DNA from: Castanea sativa
Lineage: Eukaryota > Streptophyta > Magnoliopsida > Fagales > Fagaceae
DNA length: 64,000 nt
Direction: 5' to 3'
Assembly: GCF_040712315.1 (NCBI RefSeq)
Contig: NC_134020.1
Span: 5,685,362-5,749,361, forward strand
Every line of letters begins with the position of its first letter. The stretch's first letter is position 1. The notes under the pieces are model-generated. The model made no database searches. It was given only the letters and a program-made list of their open reading frames with translations, and was not told the origin of the DNA. Shown here one piece after another: positions 58,489 through 64,000 of the stretch. The position numbers and the translations under genes were made by a program.

Positions 58489-59892
58489 TGATGGAAATAT
58501 GCATGTACGCAGTGGAAAAATAACGGATCTACTTCATTCATAAAAGTCAACATGTACTATATAAGTTTCAGAATTTGAGAACAAAAGAGTGTACCTTGGA
58601 GTGGTGAATTTTAAAACCGAAGATCAGAAGCACTTGGGAAGACTTTCAATCTTCACTCCAATTCCACTAACGCCCAAGATGTGTGGTCTTTCAATCAGTT
58701 CCAAAGAGAGAATGTCAAAAATGTCTAACACTTCTTACACCACTTCGCAATAGTGTTCTTACAATTCTCTTCAGAAAATTCTGTATGTTTTTCCTTTTGT
58801 ATCTAACTGATTATCTAGTTGGGTTGGCCTTTTAGGCCTTTTTAATTGGGCTTAAGTGTGTGGCTTGAAGTGGGACCAAAAGGGACCAATAAGACACTAG
58901 CTCCAATGGGCCTTGGGCTTTTCTGTCAACTCTTGGCAAGTCCAAAGTTACCATTAACTATATTTAATACCACTATATTAATATAGCTGCACTCTAAGCC
59001 TTATCTATTAAATTATATCCTAAGACTTTATTGTACATGCAACCCCTTCATAAAATATTTATAGTAATACAAAGTCATGAAAGAAGACTGTCACTTTGTA
59101 GATTACTACATCTTAATTCCTTGAGTGTCCGATTTAATCCTTTAAGTTATTCATCATATATTTATGGAATCCAATTCCGTAAATAAATACTTTAGTAATT
59201 ACTTACTAAAGTGGTTAGGCCTAACTCTCTAAAAAACAAACCTATTAAACTTATCTCAATGGAATATTTTGTATTTCCGTTAAAAGACTATGAATTCCAT
59301 CTTGAGAATATATGTTCCATCAATACTAAATGTGATTGCCCAACATACTGAGGTTTTGACTGTAAATATAGATCTCACTCCTGATATATCAAAACAACCT
59401 ACACATCATGATCAGGTCCATTATCCTCTCAAGATTAAGAGTTCATGCAAATATAAGTCGTGAGTTTATTATTTAATTGACTGTCGTTAAGAGAATAATA
59501 AATCTCACAGCGGTCCAATTCAATATGTTTTAACTCTTAAAATATATCAACATACCAACTATAAATCTCCATTTCCATGATCAAGATAAATCATCTTAGT
59601 TGATATGTTATAGTCTTCGCAGATGAAATGTCCAATTTTATCACCGACTACGAACTACATTTTTGAGTTTACAAGTAACTTGTGATTTACATCTTCTATG
59701 ACTAAATCACATACAATGCATCTCTTGGGCTATATGATAATGTCCTAATATTCATGTTACCATTATTTTTAGATAATAATAAAACAAATTTATTAAACAA
59801 AATATTAAGTCATACATCATGTCATACATAATGTCAAACATAATATCATACATAGCATCATGTAATAGGATTTAAGGACACTAATCCTAACA
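58489..59892 (-). repeat. 5' LTR of element D (1404 bp)
   Basis: Minus strand TGTTAGGATTAGTGTCC at 59892 to ...GCATATTTCCATCA at 58489. Matches 51218-52618 over its whole length. Hairpin arms lie near 59460-59512. Confidence 0.93.
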
Positions 59893-60857
59893 GCATCCAC
59901 TCAGCCAGCTCAAGACGAGCCCAAGACCGGAGAGAATCCATCAGGAAAAGTAAAAAAATTTGATCAATTTACTTTCTCCTCGCTTTTTTTTTTTTTTAAG
60001 TAGAAGGTCTGTTGTTTTGGACCATCCAAGTTTATTCAAGTACATTTGTCTTGTCTATAGTTTTTAAGACGAGCTTCCAAACAATTGTCTTCTGGGCTTT
60101 AACTTACAAGGGTTTTTGGACGGTGGTCGTCTACCCTTTTTAAACTTTGATGAATGAATGAATGTTTGTTTTCGTTACTTTTTTATCCATTATTGATTGT
60201 TATTGTATGGACGAGTTCATCTCTTGCTTACACCATTCATGTTATATTGGTTTTTAAGTGGCCCGTCCACTCATGGTGTTTTGTTCATTTATATTCAACA
60301 ATTTATTCGTATTCAATGAATGATGTTGCATTTTCCAGCTTTATTCATCCAGAAACTTAGCTAGTTTTTTCCTCGTCCATAAGCTGGATATTTCACTCTT
60401 GTCCTTGAGTGCCACACTTCCAGCATTTACTCGTCCATAAATTGTACTGTTTTGGCTAGTTATATTTATCCATGGATTTCAAGTATTCTTATACGCATGC
60501 TTTTCCTTGTCCATTTCTTGGACGCTTACGCTTAAGGTTTTATCTCGTCCTTTGGACGAGCATGCATCTTCTTGTCCATTGTTTTGGACCAGTATGCCTT
60601 AAGCTTATTTTTCTTTACTTTATTCTCATCTTAAGGAAAGCCCATAGACGTCACATCCCTGCGTCCAAGGATTTTTCTTGTCTTGGGATTAGGCCTATTA
60701 CAGAAGACTTTATGGGAGTTAGACTTATGTATCACATACATTGGAGATTTAAACTGCATATACATAGTATAAAACATCATCCACAAGCATGGCACATGCT
60801 TAGAAGCCAGTGCCTTAGGGAAATGAAAATACTTATACAAACAGATAGACTAAGTAC
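59893..60857 (+). other. Tail of the E3 antisense gene and spacer
   Basis: The first 70-100 bp continue the last exon of the gene at 49367-51217 (Lys-rich end, followed by a T run at 59983). The rest is T-rich, has many 'cgtcca' and 'ggacga' motifs like the promoter side of E3, and shows no gene. Confidence 0.6.
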
Positions 60858-60862
60858 GTAAC

Positions 60863-62271
60863 TGTTGGGGTTTATGCCCTAAAATCCAATTTGTTGGCAT
60901 GTCATTAATAATTAAATTGTTTAATTATATGAGACTATTTATAAATGAACTAATGGGACATTATCTTAGTCTAGGAGATGAATTGTATCTGATTTATGTG
61001 ATTTAGTCACAGAAGATGTAAATCACAAGTTCCTTGTAAACTCAAAATATAGTTCGTAGTCGGTGATGAAATTGGGTTTTTCATCTGCGAAGATTATAAC
61101 ATATCAATTAAGATGATTTGTCTTGATCATGGAAATACAAATTTCTAGTTGGTATGTTCTAAGAGTTAAGACATATTGAACTGGACCGCTGTGAGATTTA
61201 TTATTCTCCTAACGACTGTCAAATGAATAATAAATCTCACAACCTTTTTTTACATGAACTCTTAATACTAAGAGAATAATGGACCTGATCATGAGATGTA
61301 GGTTGCTTTGATATATTAGGAGTGAGATCTATTAGTCATGGTCAAAACCTCAGTATGTTGGGCAGCTATATTTAGTGTTGATGGAACATATATTCTCAAG
61401 ATGGAATTCATAATCTCTTAACAAAGATACAAAATATTCTCTTGAGATAAGTTTAATGGGTTTGGTTATTTAGAGATTTGAGCCCAATCACTTTAGTAAG
61501 GAGTTACTAAAGTATATATTTATGGAATTGGATTTCATAAATATATAATGAATAACATAAAGGATTAACCGGGTATTCAAGGATTAAGATGTAGTAATCT
61601 TCAAAGTGGCAGTCTATATTCATGACTTTGTATTACTACGAATATTTTATGAATGAGTTGCATGTAAAATAAAGTTTTGAGATATAATTTATAGATAAGG
61701 CCTAGAGTGCAACTATATTTATATAGTGGTATTAAATATAGTTAATGGTAACTTTGAACTTGTCAAGAGTTGATAGAAAAGCCCAAGGCCCATTGGAGCT
61801 AATGTCTTATTGGTCCCTTTTGGTCCCACTCCAAGCCATACATAAGAGCCCAATTGAAATAGCCCAATTGAAATAGCCCAAAAGGCTAGCCCAATTAGAT
61901 AATCAGTTATATATAAGGAGAGAAACATACAGAATTTCATTAAGGTTTTGATGAGACATTTTCATAAGAGTTTTCATACAAGGAATGAAATGGATTGTAT
62001 GTGAGTGTTGGACACTCTCCTATTCTTTCTTTGATGAAAACTGATTGAGAGACCATACATCTTGGGCATTAAGTGGAGTTGGAGTGAAGATTAAAAGTCT
62101 TCCCAAGTGCTTCTGATCTTCGGTTTTGAATTTCACCACACCAAGATACGCTCTCTTGTTCTTAAATTCTAAAACTTACATAGTGCATGTTATCGATTGT
62201 GTATGAAGTAAATCCGTTAAATTTCCGCTGCGCATGTTTTGTATGCGATACAAACACGTGATTTTCCAACA
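60863..62271 (+). repeat. Solo copia LTR, variant start, GTAAC target duplication (1409 bp)
   Basis: Starts TGTTGGGGTTTATGCCC, unlike the TGTTAGGAT of the other copies, and lacks part of the first 100 bp of the family, but the rest aligns to the end ...TTTTCCAACA. Flanked by GTAAC at 60858-60862 and 62272-62276. A short duplication 'cccaattgaaatag' occurs at 61849-61875. It represents a separate subfamily. Confidence 0.94.
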
Positions 62272-62599
62272 GTAACTTTGTCCACCATAAACTTGTCCTT
62301 AGACAATGCATAAGTTAGAGTCTAACACACTTAGGAGATAAAAACACTCAAAACACACAATAGTAGTTATAAACGTAGAGTAGTAAACATGGATAAAGAC
62401 GAGGAAAACACTTCAACTTCACCTATGGTGCTGCTCGTCCAGGTTGCCCCTTCATTGATAGTACCTTATCAGATGCTTAACGTTCCAAGGGTGCTCCAGC
62501 TTCCGTCCGTCCAAGGCTTCCAAGTAGTACGATCCTTGTCTTTTTCAATTAATGACCCTATATGGTCCTTCTCAATTAGGCCCCAGTTTTCCTTGAGTT

Positions 62600-64000
62600 G
62601 GGTTCTTGGTTGCCAAAGAGACCCTTTTAAGGATGAGGTCCCCAATGTTGAAGCACTTGGGTTTCACCATCGCATCATATTGCCTAGCCATAAGATTTTT
62701 GTACCTTGCTGTCCTTTCTTCTGCATCCATCCTTACCTCGTCTATCAGATCAAGGCTAAGACGAAGTTGCTCTTCATTATCCTCATCTTAATACTTCATC
62801 ACCCTATGATTTGCCATGCGCACTTCTACAGGTATCACTACTTCACTTCCATATGCTAACTTAAAAGGAGTTTCCCTTATGAGGATTCTCATAGTTGTCT
62901 TATAAGCCCATAAAACACCTGGTAACTCATCTGGCCATACTCCCTTTGCCTCCTCAAGCCAGGTCTTAATGATCTTCAATAAGGACTGGTTTACAAACTT
63001 CTACTTGTCCGTTCGCCTATTGGTTGGAAGGTGAGGAGTAATGATTCCTGATTTCAAGTTGCTTACAAAAGTCCCTGAAAGGTGTGTTGTTAAACTGTCA
63101 TCCGTTGTCAGACACCAGTACCCTAGGTGCCCCGAACCTGCATACAATGCTCTTCTAAACAAAGTTTTTGACATTTTGTTGAGTAATTTTTGCTAAGGGT
63201 TCGATTTCCACCCACTTAGTGAAGTAATCGATCCCTATTACCAAAAACTTCATCTGCCTGGTTCCATGCGGGAAGGGACCTAAAATGTCTAGTCCCCATT
63301 ACGCAAATGGCCATGAGGCTGTCATCGAGGTCAAATACTCCGATGGTTGTCTAGGGATGTTGCTGAAACACTAGCACTGGTCACACACCTTAACGTAAGC
63401 CTTAGCATCTGCTTGAATAGTTGGCCAGTAGTAGCTTGCACGGACAAACTTATGAACTAGTGCTCTTGTTCTTGAGTGATTTCCGCATGCTCCTTCATGA
63501 ACTTCCTTCAATACATAATTCGACTCGTCTGGAGTTAAGCATCTTAAGTAAAGTTGAGAGAAGCTTCGCTTATACAGTACCTTGTCCATGAGGACGTACT
63601 TGGTAGCTCTGATCCTCAACTTCCTAGCTTCGTCTCTGTCTTCCAGAAGTCTTCCATCTTTGAGATAAACTATTATTGGAGTCATCCAATTTTTTTTCCC
63701 CTTCTATTTGTTGTACCTCTAGAAAGTCTATGCTCAGCATGTATTGGACTTTGTCATACTCGTCCATAACTCCTCCTGCCAAAGCTGCTTTGCTAAAGCG
63801 TCCACTTCCATGTTTTTCTCCCTCGGGAGTTGAACAATACAGGACTCTTTAAAATTTTGGACTTACTTTGTTGAGATATTTTTTCATCTGATCTTCCTTA
63901 GCTTCACACATTCTGTTCACTTAATTGATAACCAACTGAGAGTCTCCTTGGACGATTACTGACTCCGCTTCTAAGAACTTAGCCAATTATAATCCTTTAA
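62600..64000 (-). pseudogene. pol: Tat-like RNase H and integrase of E3
   Basis: At the right edge ESVIVQGDSQLVINQVN marks the end of RNase H. Then come WMTPIIVYLKDGRLLEDRDEARKLRIRATKYVL...LYLRCLTPDESNYVLKEVHEGACGNHSRTRALVHKFVRASYYWPT...VCDQC (integrase HHCC zinc finger, 63371-63685), a broken core between 62980 and 63370 (VTDNGW-like and YFTKWVEIE patterns across frames), and WPDELPGVLWAYKTTMR...ETPFKLAYGSEVVIPVEV (62788-62979). Typical of Tat-group gypsy elements. Frameshifts and stops throughout the core. The upstream pol is off the window. 62277-62599 is probably the integrase tail. Confidence 0.85.

Larger units (their letters stand above)
51218..59892 (-). mobile_element. Full-length Ty1/copia element D (8675 bp)
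   Basis: Both LTRs are present (51218-52618 and 58489-59892) with a complete gag-pol order between them. The target duplication is GCATA (51213-51217) and GCATC (59893-59897), one change apart. It is inserted in the last exon of the E3 antisense gene. A tandem TRIM (54019-54743) sits in its pol. By eye the first ~360 aligned bases of the two LTRs show about 16-18 differences, so the insertion is not recent. Confidence 0.94.

Noticed and set aside
60154..60861. Two plus-strand frames in the spacer of E3
   Set aside because: T-rich translation, no motif and no conservation seen elsewhere in the window.

Overview
This is a repeat-dense stretch of plant nuclear DNA, very probably from a eudicot. 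It contains no recognisable host gene, rRNA or tRNA. The evidence for a plant is two groups of LTR retrotransposon (Ty1/copia of the Tnt1-like kind, and Ty3/gypsy of the Tat/Ogre kind), plant mobile domain (PMD) reading frames, plant-type TATA boxes and introns, and a TRIM element. I cannot name the species; a woody perennial is a guess. Every large reading frame is broken by stops or frameshifts, so the window is mostly a fossil record of nested insertions.

Layout. 1-6044: copia element A (minus strand), nearly intact gag-pol with only three stops. It is inserted into the RT gene of copia element B, whose 3' half (plus strand) runs 6045-8448. 8449-9030: leader of another copia element. 9031-13504: Ty3/gypsy remnant G1 (minus) holding a solo copia LTR at 10653-12073. 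13505-24632: Tat-like element E1 (minus): 3' LTR, two antisense (plus-strand) extra genes (PMD-like and DUF7745-like), and integrase. It is interrupted by a solo copia LTR at 19552-20988 and an unrelated solo LTR at 23308-24264. 24633-41597: Tat-like element E2 (minus): 3' LTR, an 18-copy minisatellite, antisense PMD and coiled-coil genes with three tandem-repeat blocks, integrase, RNase H, a copia LTR that replaces protease and RT, gag, leader, and a broken 5' LTR. 41598-48325: copia element C (minus) with a solo LTR in its RT gene. 48326-51217 and 59893-64000: Tat-like element E3 (minus pol at the right, antisense coiled-coil gene at the left). Full-length copia element D (51218-59892, minus) splits it, and D carries a tandem TRIM. 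A further solo copia LTR lies at 60863-62271.

How the parts relate. One copia LTR family occurs ten times in 64 kb: paired, single, truncated and solo, with three distinct 3' ends. Several solo LTRs keep 5-bp target duplications (CATCT, ACCAT, GTAAC, and ATGCG/ATACG with one change). One LTR (36346-37730) has no matching duplication and sits where a gypsy element has lost protease and RT, which suggests recombination between two separate insertions. All three Tat-like elements carry plus-strand genes convergent with, and downstream of, a minus-strand pol. Some of these genes have their own TATA box and introns. This repeated antisense cargo, with its minisatellites, is the most interesting biology in the window. 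All family names are from motif recognition by eye; no database search was run.
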